Source: Eublepharis macularius
Taxonomy: Eukaryota; Chordata; Lepidosauria; Squamata; Eublepharidae
Direction: 5' to 3'
Assembly (NCBI RefSeq): GCF_028583425.1
Contig: NC_072800.1
Coordinates: forward strand, 95,263,001 to 95,327,000
Length of the DNA stretch: 64,000 nt
In this document: positions 11,011 through 42,100 of the stretch, one piece after another
Layout: each line of letters opens with the position of its first letter
How positions within the stretch are numbered: the stretch's first letter is position 1
Program-made: the position numbers and the translations under genes
Notes under the pieces: generated by a model
The model's database searches: none
Seen by the model: the letters and a program-made list of their open reading frames with translations, nothing else
What the model was told of the DNA's origin: nothing

Positions 11011-11295
11011 AGCCGTCTGCTTCGGAGGCTCTCCTGCCGGTTTTCCAGCACTGAGCAGGGGGGTTGCACCCAAGTGCCTTTAAGGGTTCCCCTTCCCGGC
11101 TGGCCCTCCGGGAAGCACTCCTGCAGATCTGGCCTTGGAAGAGTCTAGGGAAAGCGGAGGAGGAGTTCAGCCCTAGCTCCCCTGTTCCGGGTTTTGAGGA
11201 GGTGCCTCCAGGGGCTGAGAGCGGCTCTGCCGGCCCCCCCCCCCGGTGCCATGCAGGGGCTGATTTCTGCAGTTGCTTCCTCTCCTTGCCGGCAG

Positions 11296-32120
<20,825 letters not shown>

Positions 32121-33615
32121 TGGAGCGCTGGGCGAGGCCCGGTCCAAAGGCCTTTCTGGGGGCTGGAACTGGCCCCTCTGCAGTGGACAGGGGGTGCTGC
32201 GTGCCCCAGGGGTGCCCCGCGGGTGCTGCCTACCCTGGGCGTGGCAGGAGCAGGGGCGGGCCCACTTCCCAACCATGTTAGCTGGCCTAACAGGGGTGGG
32301 TCCAAGCCAGGGTGACCACCAGCTGGTTGGCTGGCGGGGACTGTCGATGGACAGACCGGCTGCTTGCAGGAGTCATGAATAATTATGATTGAGGGTTAGG
32401 ACCCCCTGCCCATGACCCCAGACATATCACTTGTCCAGACTGAGGGGACATGCAGAGTCACCCGTGGCGGAAGAAGACTGACCCCTCCCCAAGCCCCTGA
32501 GTTGGAGGACTCGGGTACCTGTTGGCCTGAGCTCTGTCCCTGTCAGGCAGGGCTCCCCTATCGGGCTTGGGCTGCACCCTAGTGTCGGGGGGGGGGGGCG
32601 GGGGCGTTGAGTGAGCCACAGTCCTTCCATTTGTGTGTGTCTGTGTGTGCCTCTCATTGTGGAGAGAGGGAGCGGGGGGAGGAGGGCCCTTGCTCATGTA
32701 CCCCACCCCCTCAACTTTACCCTGGCTGCAGACTTCCCCATTTCCCCTGGCCTGTCTGCCTCCGCGTGTCTCCGGGGGTCATCCCTGATGGAGGAGGGCT
32801 GGGGGGGGGGCTGAAGCAAAACTCCCCGTTTGCTCCTGGCACCTGCACGCTTGGAGCGTGCCTGAGCCACTCCTGGCTGCCAGCATTTGCATAGAGTGGA
32901 AGGGGAGTCACGGTGGCCGAGGAAGAGACGATCCTGGAGTGGGGGGAAGGTGGCAGGAGCAGAGCCAAGGGAGGTGCCAAAGGCAGAGGGTTGGCACGGC
33001 TGCCAAGGCTGATGGTCCGCTTAGCAAAGGCGGGCAGCCTCTGCCTTTTGCTGCACGGTCCGCAGTGGCGCTGGCGGGACAGACATAACCCCTCCCCACC
33101 CCACCCCAGAGCATGAGAGGTCACTTCTCTAGGGTCTCTTCCTGGCAGTGTGTCTCTGTTGTGTCTCCCCATTCCCTGTGGATGTGTGTGTGCGTGTGTG
33201 TGCACGCACGCGCCCTCAACCAGTAGCATGAACCGTTTCTGGCCCCATAACGCCTTTCGGGGGGGCGGGGTGTCCCTCTCCCCCACCCCCGCCACTGTGT
33301 TCCCTAAAAGGGTTTGGAGGGAAGCCGTTCTCCCTCCCCCCCCGCAAGAGCTGGAAGGTAGGTTCTTGCCTGTGTTCCTTCCCTGGTTCCTCGTGGCAGA
33401 AGTTGGAGGAGAGGTCCTGTACCCTCCTAGGGGTCCTTAGAGCCCCCGTTCCTTTGTACAGCATGGGTGTTCCAGTGGGCCTCAGACCCTCATGCTGTAC
33501 TGGCCCCCGAAGTCCAAATGCATGTGACAAAACCTTTTCCATCCCCACCTCCCTGCTGCATGCTGTAGTCAGCATTAGCAACGTAGCCCAATAAACTTTA
33601 AGTCAAAGGTGGGCC
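32121..33615 (+). other. KCNH2: KCNH2 3' UTR
   Basis: The region from the stop codon to about 20 bases past the AATAAA has no strong repeat. It contains poly-G runs near 32587-32600, GT-rich stretches near 33180-33210, and a perfect 10-bp stem GTACAGCATG / CATGCTGTAC at 33456-33465 and 33491-33500. The 3' end position is inferred from the poly(A) signal. Confidence 0.75.
33590..33595 (+). promoter_or_regulatory. KCNH2: KCNH2 poly(A) signal AATAAA
   Basis: AATAAA in 'gcccaataaactttaagtc', 1470 bases after the stop. It is the first canonical hexamer that I see downstream of the last exon and lies after a G/C-rich UTR. Cleavage is expected around 33605-33620. Confidence 0.75.
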
Positions 33616-33659
33616 TTCAGCTGTGTTTGTGTCTCCCTGGGATTCATCCAGGCATCTGG

Positions 33660-33790
33660 TGCAAGACGAGGTCAGGATGGGATATTGCAGAGCTGGACAA
33701 AGCACAAAAGAGGGCAGCCGTGGAGATCCAGGGATTGGAGCACGCTTCAGGGGGAGGTGGGCTTTTCACATCTGAAGAAAAACAGCCAGA
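33660..33790 (+). mobile_element. CR1 LINE fragment
   Basis: 'gatattgcagagctggacaaagcacaaaagagggcagccgtggagatccagggattggagc' is the conserved CR1 block (usually 'gatattgcagagctggaaaaggtgcagaaaagggcaacc'). It is short and old. Confidence 0.6.
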
Positions 33791-34145
33791 CTAGACTGGA
33801 CATTCTCAATGCGCTGCGTCCGCGTTTCCCAGCCCAACTGTTTTTCTCACAGACAGGCGGCAGCTGCTGAGAACGAAGCCTCCAAGAAGGCCACCTGGAA
33901 GGAGGAGGCATCTCAGCCTCACCCCCATACTGTCTGCTTGGCCAGAAGGGGCCCTGTGGGGGCCTTATTTGCCTCTGCCAGCAGCTCCAAGGGGGCAAAA
34001 ATGCCACTGCAGGCTGTTTTCGGTCAGGAAAAAGGCACAGGGGAAGGCTGAAGCCCCTCCTCTCTGTGCCACAGTCCAAATCCCAGTTGGGCCCAGTGTG
34101 CTTGGGAAATTTTAATTCCCAGCGCAGATGCCATCTTTCTAAATC

Positions 34146-34687
34146 AGGGTTCCTCAACGTGGCGCCCATGGGCACCGTGGCGCCTGCCGGCACCCACCCT
34201 GTGCTGCATGAAAGTAGGTGCGGCCGCTGTGAAGGCAGAACAATTGTGCCTGCTTCATCTTCCCTTGGTAGCCCTCTGTGTGTATTTCTTTTCCTCGGCC
34301 TGTTCTCTGCATGTGGGTGATCCTCCCCTTTCTCTCTCTGGCTGCCTTCTGTGTGTCTTTTACGCTCCCCCTTTCCCCCTCGGTAATGTCTGTGTGTGTT
34401 ACCCTCCTTTGGTTTTCTCCAGGTACCTGCGTTGTGTTTCCCTCCCCTCCTTCCCTGGCCGCCGGCTTCTCTCTGTTGTGTGTTCGCACTCGGAGGGCTT
34501 CTTCTTCTGAGTCTGTGAGCAAGACTCCAGTCCAGGCTCTGTGTGTGTCGGTGTTCCCCACCCTCCACCTTCCCGCGTGTGCTTGGCTCTGCCTCCTGTG
34601 GCGGCTATTTTGAAATGGAGCCCACCCCCCTGCCTTGAAATCCCAAAGGTGCCCGGAGGCCCAAAAGGGTTAGGGACTCCTGGACTA
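34146..34687. mobile_element. hAT-like non-autonomous DNA transposon
   Basis: The left end 'cagggttcctcaacgtggcgcccatgggcacc' and the right end 'ggtgcccggaggcccaaaagggttagggactcctgga' are imperfect inverted ends of the hAT type. The 500-base interior is CT-rich with TGTGTGT stretches and has no transposase. The flanks share only CTAAA, so the target duplication is unclear. Confidence 0.6.
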
Positions 34688-37514
34688 AAGGGAATGAGGG
34701 TTGGCCTAGGTAGCCCTCGAGCCAGTTTGTTTAAAAACAGCACGTGTGGTTTGGCCCTGACAGTTATTGCCGGTCCACCTTTATTCCCGGGCGGGGGGGG
34801 GGGCGGGGGGTCAGATGGAGAAAAGCAGCTCCGAGGAGCCTGATCCCACGCCCAGTCTCTCTGCTTCCAGTCCGCCGCACGGAATTGCACAGCAGCTCAC
34901 GTGGCACTGGGCCCTCGCACAGAGCGGGAGAGATTTTTTAACTTTAGGGCAATAAAATCCTGCCTTGTGCTTCCTGTGCCGCAAGAGATGCTTTCCAGTC
35001 AGACGGCTGCACTGCTGGGGGAAGGGTGTTCTCCAAGCGAGCGAGTGAGCCACAGCCCTCGCCGTCCTGTCCTCCCAGACCCTTCACAGCCCCTCCGAGC
35101 CCTGCTGAAGCTCCGCCTTCTGCCCTCTCGGCAGCTGGTCTCTGGGCTCCCCCCAGCCTTCCTCTGCAGCAGTGCAGCCCACGGAAGGGGCCGTGTTGCC
35201 GAGGTGCTGAATTGGGTCTCTGGAAGCTGACATGGCTCAGTCTGGGCTGGGGAGCCTTGCTCCAGGACTGCACAGCCTACGTTTACTTTAGATTTTGTCT
35301 TTCCCCCCCAAAATCTGTGATCCTGGGGAGGTGCGGAGGGGGGGGGGAGTTCAAAGGGTCACACACAGATGGAGACGCACACGTGAAGGGTTTTGATTCA
35401 CCTTTATGGTGGAGGACACCGCGCAGTTTAAAAAGATCTGGACTGAAGACCACGGTTGGTCCCTCCAGTGTAATTTTTGGAACCTGAACCCGGCTTCCGG
35501 CCCAGGAGTGCCCTGGAGATGCCCCTGCCGGCAAGCCCCACCTTCCATCTTCCTGGGGCTTCCGTCGTGGGGGGGGGGACTTGCAGAGCCACGTGGCTGT
35601 CCTCCGTGGCTGTACCCCTTCCTCGTGGCCTTTGACCTGTGGGTGCCACAGGGACCCCTTGAGTCTCCCATCTTTATGAAGTCACGTGGGGCAAGCTGAC
35701 GACCCCCAGCGCTCCCCTTTCGCGGAGGCAGCAGAAACCCTGAGCCGGCGGCCATTCCTGGAAGTCCGGATGTGGCCAAGCAGGAGGAAACGTCTTCCAG
35801 GCCAGGAGGTGGGGCCACCTTGAGGGTCATAGGGAAAGCTGCCCAAGGGGCCCTTGGGTGGGCCACGCACTTGGCTGGCTCCTGGGGCCCCTGCCTCCTG
35901 CTCTGGGGACGGTGCTAGGGGGTGCTTGGCTGTGAACAAGGAGTGGGGCAAGCGGCAACTGCCACCGTGGCAGTGCTGCGGGACCGGAGTACTGCCAGGG
36001 CTGATGCTCGGCCACTCACACGGATCACCTCACAGGGTGGGTTGCAGAGAAAAGCACGGCATGGGCTCACCAGTGCCCCAGGGCCTGGAATGCAGGGTCC
36101 AGGCTCAGCTGGGGCGCAGGTTCCTTGGCTGGTTCTGTCCAGAAGAGCTGTGCTTTGCTCACTTTGTTCTCACAGACAGTGCAGTGGACCTCGGGGGTCA
36201 CCTGGGGGCCCGTCCAAGGCCCTTCCTGAGCCCACAGGAGGCAGTGCGCCGTCCGTGCGTGGTCGGCCTCACTTTGCAGGCATCTTTGGGGGGGGTGGGA
36301 GGGGTCTCTGGGCAGCACATCTTGGGAAGATTGAGCTGGTGGATTATTTGGGAGGGGAACGTGACCTCAGCCCCTGAGGATCGGGGGTGGGATTATGACA
36401 AGCCTTCACGTCTGCCTTCCAGACAGACAACTTGCTTGAAAATATGACTCTGAATCCCACAGGTGAGTCACGAATGGGTTATATTTGCACGTGAAGAAAC
36501 GGGTGTTTCTGAGGGGCCCCGCTTTGGTCCTCAGTGGTGCCAGCGTGCCTCTCTGGCGTGGGCGAGGAACGGAGGCACCCGCCTTTCATTTAAAAACTCA
36601 CACGTCTGCTGCAGGCTCAGAGCCCAGACTGGCAGCCAGCCGGGAGGGGGAGGGGGAGGGTCAGAGGAGTGGCATTTGCACCCCAGGCAGGGCCCCTGCT
36701 CTCTGTACCCTTCGCACCTGCTTAACTTGGGCCCTGGGGCTTTGGAGCTGCCGTGCTGTGTCCTAAGCCAGGCTTAGCTGTCGGACAACTGCCGGAGAGT
36801 CCGGAGAAAGGAACAACTGGAGACAGTGTGGAAACTCCAGACAGAGCGTGAAGTGGAGCTGTGCGGGTTTCCGAACAGGGCTGCAGAGGGCGCTTGGCCC
36901 AGGCTCTCATTCAGGACTCCTCATGATGGTGAAACTGCGCATTACTGTTTCCAGGCCCACCCCAGGGTGGCCCTTGGCCTCCTATCAAACCACATCTCTG
37001 CTGGGAGTTTCTTGATGCAATTGAGTCTCGGGGGGGGGGGCAGTATGGATTGGAGCCACATTGGATGGTGAGAGAGGGCTGAAGCCCTCCCCCAGAACCA
37101 TTTTCCTGACCAGAAACGGCCTCGGAGAGGTGCTATTTGCCTTTAAGGGAGGGGGGGATTTTTGCCTACTGATCAGCTATGCTCAAGCTCCTGGACAGAA
37201 AGGCAGAACATTAATGTGTGGAAAAAATCAAAGCATTATTTTGTATTTCCAACCATTGCGTATAATAATTAAGAGGCATTTAAGAACGCTGACACCTCAT
37301 TAATTTAATGCGGAGTTATATGCAACTCATTTGTGCAACAGACCGCAATTTGGGGTAGCAACATGCCGTTGCCTGGGTTCAGGACACATTCATTCCCCAC
37401 CCCACCCAAATAAGCCCTTTTGAAACATTGCTGGTGCGTTTTGCTGAAAGATGAGGCACCCTGGCCTCCTGCGTACAGCTTTATGACCAATAGAATGCAT
37501 TACGCTGCATTCTT

Positions 37515-37680
37515 ACTTGCCGTCTTCATCTTAAGTCTCACACCAGCCCTGTAAGGTAGGTTGATAGATTCTGGCTTCGCAGAGCGACAGCTGAGCCTGA
37601 CCCCATGATGAGGATAATACCTTAAGGAAACGGGGATGGGAGCCCACATCGGAAAGGGGCATTGAACCCAGCACCCCCCA
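37515..37680 (-). repeat. MIR-like SINE remnant (minus strand)
   Basis: 'cttcatcttaagtctcacaccagccctgtaaggtaggttgat' and 'ggggcattgaacccagcacc' are in the order of an inverted MIR/CORE SINE. Strongly diverged. Confidence 0.4.
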
Positions 37681-38104
37681 TCAAACGATTTAACGGATAA
37701 AAAGGAGCATGGGGAGGGGTGGGGGTGCAGGTTTTAGGCCAAATGCAGGACGGAGGCAAAGAACACTTGGAGCCACATTCACAGAAGTACCTTCCAGGAA
37801 CAACCGGCAGCCCTGCACAAACAGACCTCCCGTCCATCGAGCCCAGCAGAGTCCAGCTCGATGGCCTCAGGGGAGCCCCCCTTCCATCCCACGGGGCAGC
37901 CAGTGCTTCAGCACGTGGCTGATTGTGGTTGATGGACCCTCCTCCACCCTGCATTGGTCTAAGTGTCCTCAGCCGACAGAGTTCCATGTGTTAAATTTGT
38001 GTCTTGTGAGGACTCACTTCCTTGTGCCTGCTGGGAATCTACTGCTGCTCATTGGCTTCAGCAACCCGGTGGTCTAGGAAGAGCAGCTGTGAGGGAGCGA
38101 GAGA

Positions 38105-38605
38105 AGATCCCGAAAGATGATAAAAGACCTCTGTCTGGGAACCAAGATCAGGATAATCCAAACTAGGGTATTCCCCGTTACTATGTACGGATGTGAAAGT
38201 TGGATGGTAAAGAAAGCCGACAGGAAGAAAATTGATTCATTTGAAATGTGGTGCTGGAGGAGAGTTTTGCGGATACCACGGACAGCCAAAAAGACAAATA
38301 AGTGGGTCCTAGATCAAATCACATTAATTCCCCCAGAAGCTAAAATAACAAAACTGAGGCGATCATACTTTGGTCCCATCCTGAGAAGACAAGATTCTCT
38401 GGAAAAGCCAGTAATGCTGGGAAAAGTGGAAGGCAGCGGGAAAAGAGGAAGACCCAAAATGAGAGGGGCTGGACTCAGTAAAAGAAGCCACGCCCTCCAG
38501 TTTGCAGGATCTGAGCGAGTCTGTTAACGATAGGGCGTTTGGGAGGCCTTTCATTCATAGGATCGCCATAGGTCGGAGGTGACTTGACAGCACATTACAC
38601 ACAAA
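38105..38605 (+). mobile_element. BovB/RTE LINE 3' fragment
   Basis: Plus-strand frame 38117-38527 encodes MIKDLCLGTKIRIIQTRVFP, TMYGCESWMVKKADRKKI and MWCWRRVLRIPRTAKK. The terminus 'gatcgccataggtcggaggtgacttgacagcacattacacaca' follows at 38562-38605. It is the same family as 5195-5997, 5'-truncated. Its 3' end abuts the AOC1 poly(A) signal on the other strand. Confidence 0.85.
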
Positions 38606-38610
38606 TAGAC

Positions 38611-38616
38611 TTTATT
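38611..38616 (-). promoter_or_regulatory. AOC1: Likely AOC1 poly(A) signal
   Basis: AATAAA on the minus strand (TTTATT on plus), 264 bases downstream of the AOC1 stop. It directly borders the 3' end of the BovB fragment. It implies a 3' UTR of about 285 bases, 38595-38879. Confidence 0.6.
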
Positions 38617-38879
38617 GTGTAAAGTCTGCCAAAGTAGCCTCAAATATGGTTTAAGAAATTGGCTGTGCCCAATAGCATTGCTCGGGTTGCCTGTCAGCTG
38701 ATCTGCCTCTCTTGTGGCAAGGGGAAATTCTACCTGCAGCGGAAGCGTTCGAGCTGTGCTGGGTGTCTTGCACACGCAATTGTCAGTGCTGTTGCTGGTC
38801 TCTGAGCTTTGCCCAGCCCCGGAAACTGGGCCTGCCCCACAGGTAGGTGTTGGGCCCCCCCGCTTTTGCTGAGAAGGAG

Positions 38880-39155
38880 CTACACCTGGGAGTATGTGCC
38901 GTCATAGCTGAAGGGCCTGTCTGAAATGCAGCTCCTAGGGCGGTCTGGTGTCCAGCGCTGAACGGTCACCTTGTTGACGGCAGACTTGTTGGGACGGACA
39001 ATGACGGTCCGGCGGGATGCCACGGAGGGGTCCTCGTCAAAGAAGTTGAAGGGGCGCAGGAAGAAGCCCACTGCGTTGCCAGGCGTGGAGGTGTTGGGGA
39101 CGTCCTCTGAGTGTGGGATGTGAAGGAAGCCCACCGTCACCCAGGCCACCAGGTC
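38880..39155 (-). CDS. AOC1: AOC1 last coding exon
   Basis: The acceptor (minus strand) is ttcctgcag|GACCTG, phase 0. It encodes 91 residues from [18 protein letters not shown] to [10 protein letters not shown] and the stop TAG. It carries the third copper ligand, the first His of LHIPH. Confidence 0.96.
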   Translation of the reverse strand, partial: DLVAWVTVGFLHIPHSEDVPNTSTPGNAVGFFLRPFNFFDEDPSVASRRTVIVRPNKSAVNKVTVQRWTPDRPRSCISDRPFSYDGTYSQV

Positions 39156-42100
39156 CTGCAGGAAGAATCCTCTGGGTAGGCAGGCAGCAGCCACACACAC
39201 ACACACACACACACCCTGAATCCTCGCCAGCCGCCCACCTCCCTTGGAAGGTCCTCACACAGCGAACCCCCCCCCCCCCCTTACCTGGGTGTCAAGACTC
39301 TCGTCATCCTGGAGGAAGTTCTCGAAGGCCACAGTGGGCTGCCAGGGGTTGTTCTGGATGTAGATGCTGCTGCTGGTGTCCTCCTTCTCGTGGTGCCGAG
39401 TCACTGCTAAGTGGTACCTGCCGAGGGGGGGGGGTGCAGCACCTCAGCACCCAGGACTGCAGAAGGGGCACAGGCACCCCCTCCCCTGGGCACAAGGAGC
39501 AGCCCCCCCAGCTTGCCAGAGTATGGGAGCCAGATGCCTCTTGCTTAGGGCAACTCTGCAATGAGACCCATGTGGCAAGGAGCAGCCTGTGCTGGGCTAA
39601 CTGGGGAACGCCCCTCTGGAGTTCATTCCCGCTGCTCAGGAAGACGGAGAGGGCTTCAGGGAGCCAGAGCGGATCCTGACTCGGGACAAGGCAGTCCACT
39701 CTCAGGAGGAGGGAGGGAGGGGGCTCCGAGGCCACCCTGAGGCGTAACATAGCCCGTCCTGGCCTCTCCCGCAAAGACCAGTCTTCCAGACCTCACCCCC
39801 CCCCCCAAGCAGCTGAGCGGCAGAAGGAAGACTAGAGCTGCTGCTCCAGGGCTTTGCTGCCCTCTGAGAGGTCTCAGGGGCGGCCTCATCTGTGGTGACC
39901 CCACTCCACAGAAGCTCTGACCTAGAGGCAGCTAGTTCCCTCCCTCGTGCCTGGCCCGGGCGAGGAGATTCATTGTGCAGGGGCTCCCATGGTGCTGAGG
40001 GTGGCTGCGTCATCTCCAGTGGCGTGGACGCTGGCTGCAGGGCTGCTTGCAAGTTGTATTCAGGGCCAGGAGTGGGCAGGAAGGAGGAGGAGGCAGCGCT
40101 GGCCACAAAGGACCCCCAGCACCATGGGGAAGCCAGGGGGGTGGGGGAGGCTTCTGGTGGTGGCAGGCAAAGGGAGCCTTTAAAAAGGTCCCCACCCCCG
40201 GCCTGCTTCAGCACTAGGGTCCCCCCTTCTGCAGCTTAGGGAAGAGCTTGAAGGAGTTGGGCTGGCTGTGACCTTTGGAAAGGAACGCCCCAGGCATCTT
40301 GGCAGGTTTGGCTTTGGCATTGCCCTCACTGCCCTGAGGGCAGCCTCCAGCCTCCAAGGCATCTGACCCTTAAGGTTGCCAGCTGCAGGCCAGAGAATCT
40401 GCACCAAGGGCTGACCTCACGAAGAGCCGTATCGGGGAGGGGGGGGGGTCCCTTCCTCAGCATGGAGCGACAGGGTCCTGCCGGGGTCAGGCTCCGCGGC
40501 CTCCAGGCCCCGCTTGGCTTACCTGGTCCAGGAGACCCCTCTCTCCTCCTTCCAGTTGCGTGGCAGGATGCGGTGGCCGTGGGAGTTGGGCTGGATGCGG
40601 TAACTGCGCTGGTGGCCCCAGCAGTTGTTCTTCGTGGGGTTGGAGAAAAGGAGGTAACGAGGCAGCGGCTTGCCAAAGGGAAAGGCTGCCTGGCGCTCCC
40701 GGAGGCGCGGCTGCCGCTCCAGGAAAGGCTGCACCAGGCGCTCGCTGGCCTTCCAAGGAACGGGCAGGTCTTCAAAACTGAGGTCCAAGGTCTCAAAGCT
40801 ATTCCCAGTGCCTGTGGAAAGGGGGCGGGGGTCAGAAGAGCTGGACTGGGAGCACCAAAGAGGGGCCAGCCCCTCCAGGGGGAATGAGCAAGGGAACTCC
40901 TGTAGGCAGGAGGTGAGGAAGTCTCTGCAGTCGCCGGCCCCAAAAGAGGGCCGCAGGGCTGCTGAGTGGATCGGCCCGTTTCCATCCTGCCCCTCCTCTG
41001 AGACGTTCAGGGGCATCGATGGGCCTTCCCTTTGCTATACGGGAGGAGGACGTGCATGGGCGCGGCATCTGCCATGTGCCACGCCCCCTTCTGAGCTCAT
41101 CTGCTCCGCAATTAAAAAAGCCTTGAGGGGGTGCGCAACAGCAGCTGAAGAGGGGGACCCCCCCCCTTTGGAGGAAGCTGCAGAACCTCCTTCCTCCGGG
41201 GCGGTGGAGGGGCATTTGGCAGGGCACTGAGGAAGGGGCAGCTTGTCTGCAGGGCAGAGGCCGGGTCTGGAAGGGCCCGGGCGCCCCCTCCTGCCTTCTG
41301 ATTCTATAATCCTCCCAGGAGGGGCTGCACCACCCAAAGCCCAGCTCTCCCTGCAGCCTGGCCCTGGTCATGGGCAAGCCCCCAAATCCTGCACTGCTGC
41401 TCTTGAGCATGTCTATCCCCCCCCCCTCCAGAAAGTGCTGGCCACAGGGCTCGGGGGTGGAGCGTCCAGCCTAGGTGAAAAGGTGTGGCTTGTAGCCCCA
41501 GCACTTCTCAGCCAGAGGAGGAGGCACGGCTGACCACTAGAGCTGTGTGAGGAGGAATGAGAAGTGAGCCTGGTGCCTCTCGGCATTGCTCCCCCCCCCC
41601 ACCTCTGCACTTCTGCCTTGGGGGGCTCCGGGGGCCCACGGCAGCCAGGGAGGGGGATTTGCCCCAGGACTCTTGCAGAGGGGCGGGCCTGCTCCCAGGC
41701 TTGGCTCCTGGAGGGTGGGCCGGACAGCTAGGTCTTCAGGGGCTGGAGCAGCGAGGGGGCGGGCAAGACCCCGGCATCAGCTGGGGCAGGCCAGGTACGC
41801 AGGGGAAGCCGACGGGGCGCCCGAGATCAGAGCGAGCCTCCTCCGCTGTGGAGCCTGCAGGCCGGGGCCAAGGCAGGCAAGAGGCGGCCGCAGAGTTCCC
41901 CGCTCGGAGTTGGTGAAGCAGACGAAGCAGCGCCCCGGAGGCCCAGCGAGAGAGCCCGGGGCGCTTGCCAGCAGGCCCTGGGGATGCTGCAGCTCAGGAC
42001 TTTCCAAGGTGCACACTCAAGCCCCGCACCCGAAAGGAAAGCGGCGCAGGCAAACAATCCGCTCTCGGTGATTGACTGAAAGCCTCCGCTTGCGGCAGAA

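Larger units (their letters stand above)
1..11295. other. Presumed 5' intronic part of the KCNH2 locus
   Basis: No KCNH2 exon could be recognised here. I looked for the human exon 5 peptide (ending ERTHNVTEKVTQ) and for the alternative first exon of isoform 1b (RVRRAVRISSLVAQE) and saw neither. Because the first recognisable exon begins at 11296 with the human exon 6 sequence, this stretch is most likely intron 5 or more upstream DNA. 1-2150 is GC-rich unique-looking sequence with poly-G/C runs and a short CCG repeat near 1831-1850, and I see nothing coding in it. 3460-4130, 8510-9630 and 10120-10790 also hold nothing I can name. The remainder is the repeats listed separately. Confidence 0.6.
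33616..38590. other. Intergenic space between convergent KCNH2 and AOC1
   Basis: About 5 kb. It contains CR1 (33660-33790), a hAT-like element (34146-34687), a MIR-like SINE (37515-37680) and the BovB fragment at 38105-38605. 34690-37510 has no feature that I recognise beyond an exon-like 40-base segment at 36423-36462. Confidence 0.6.
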
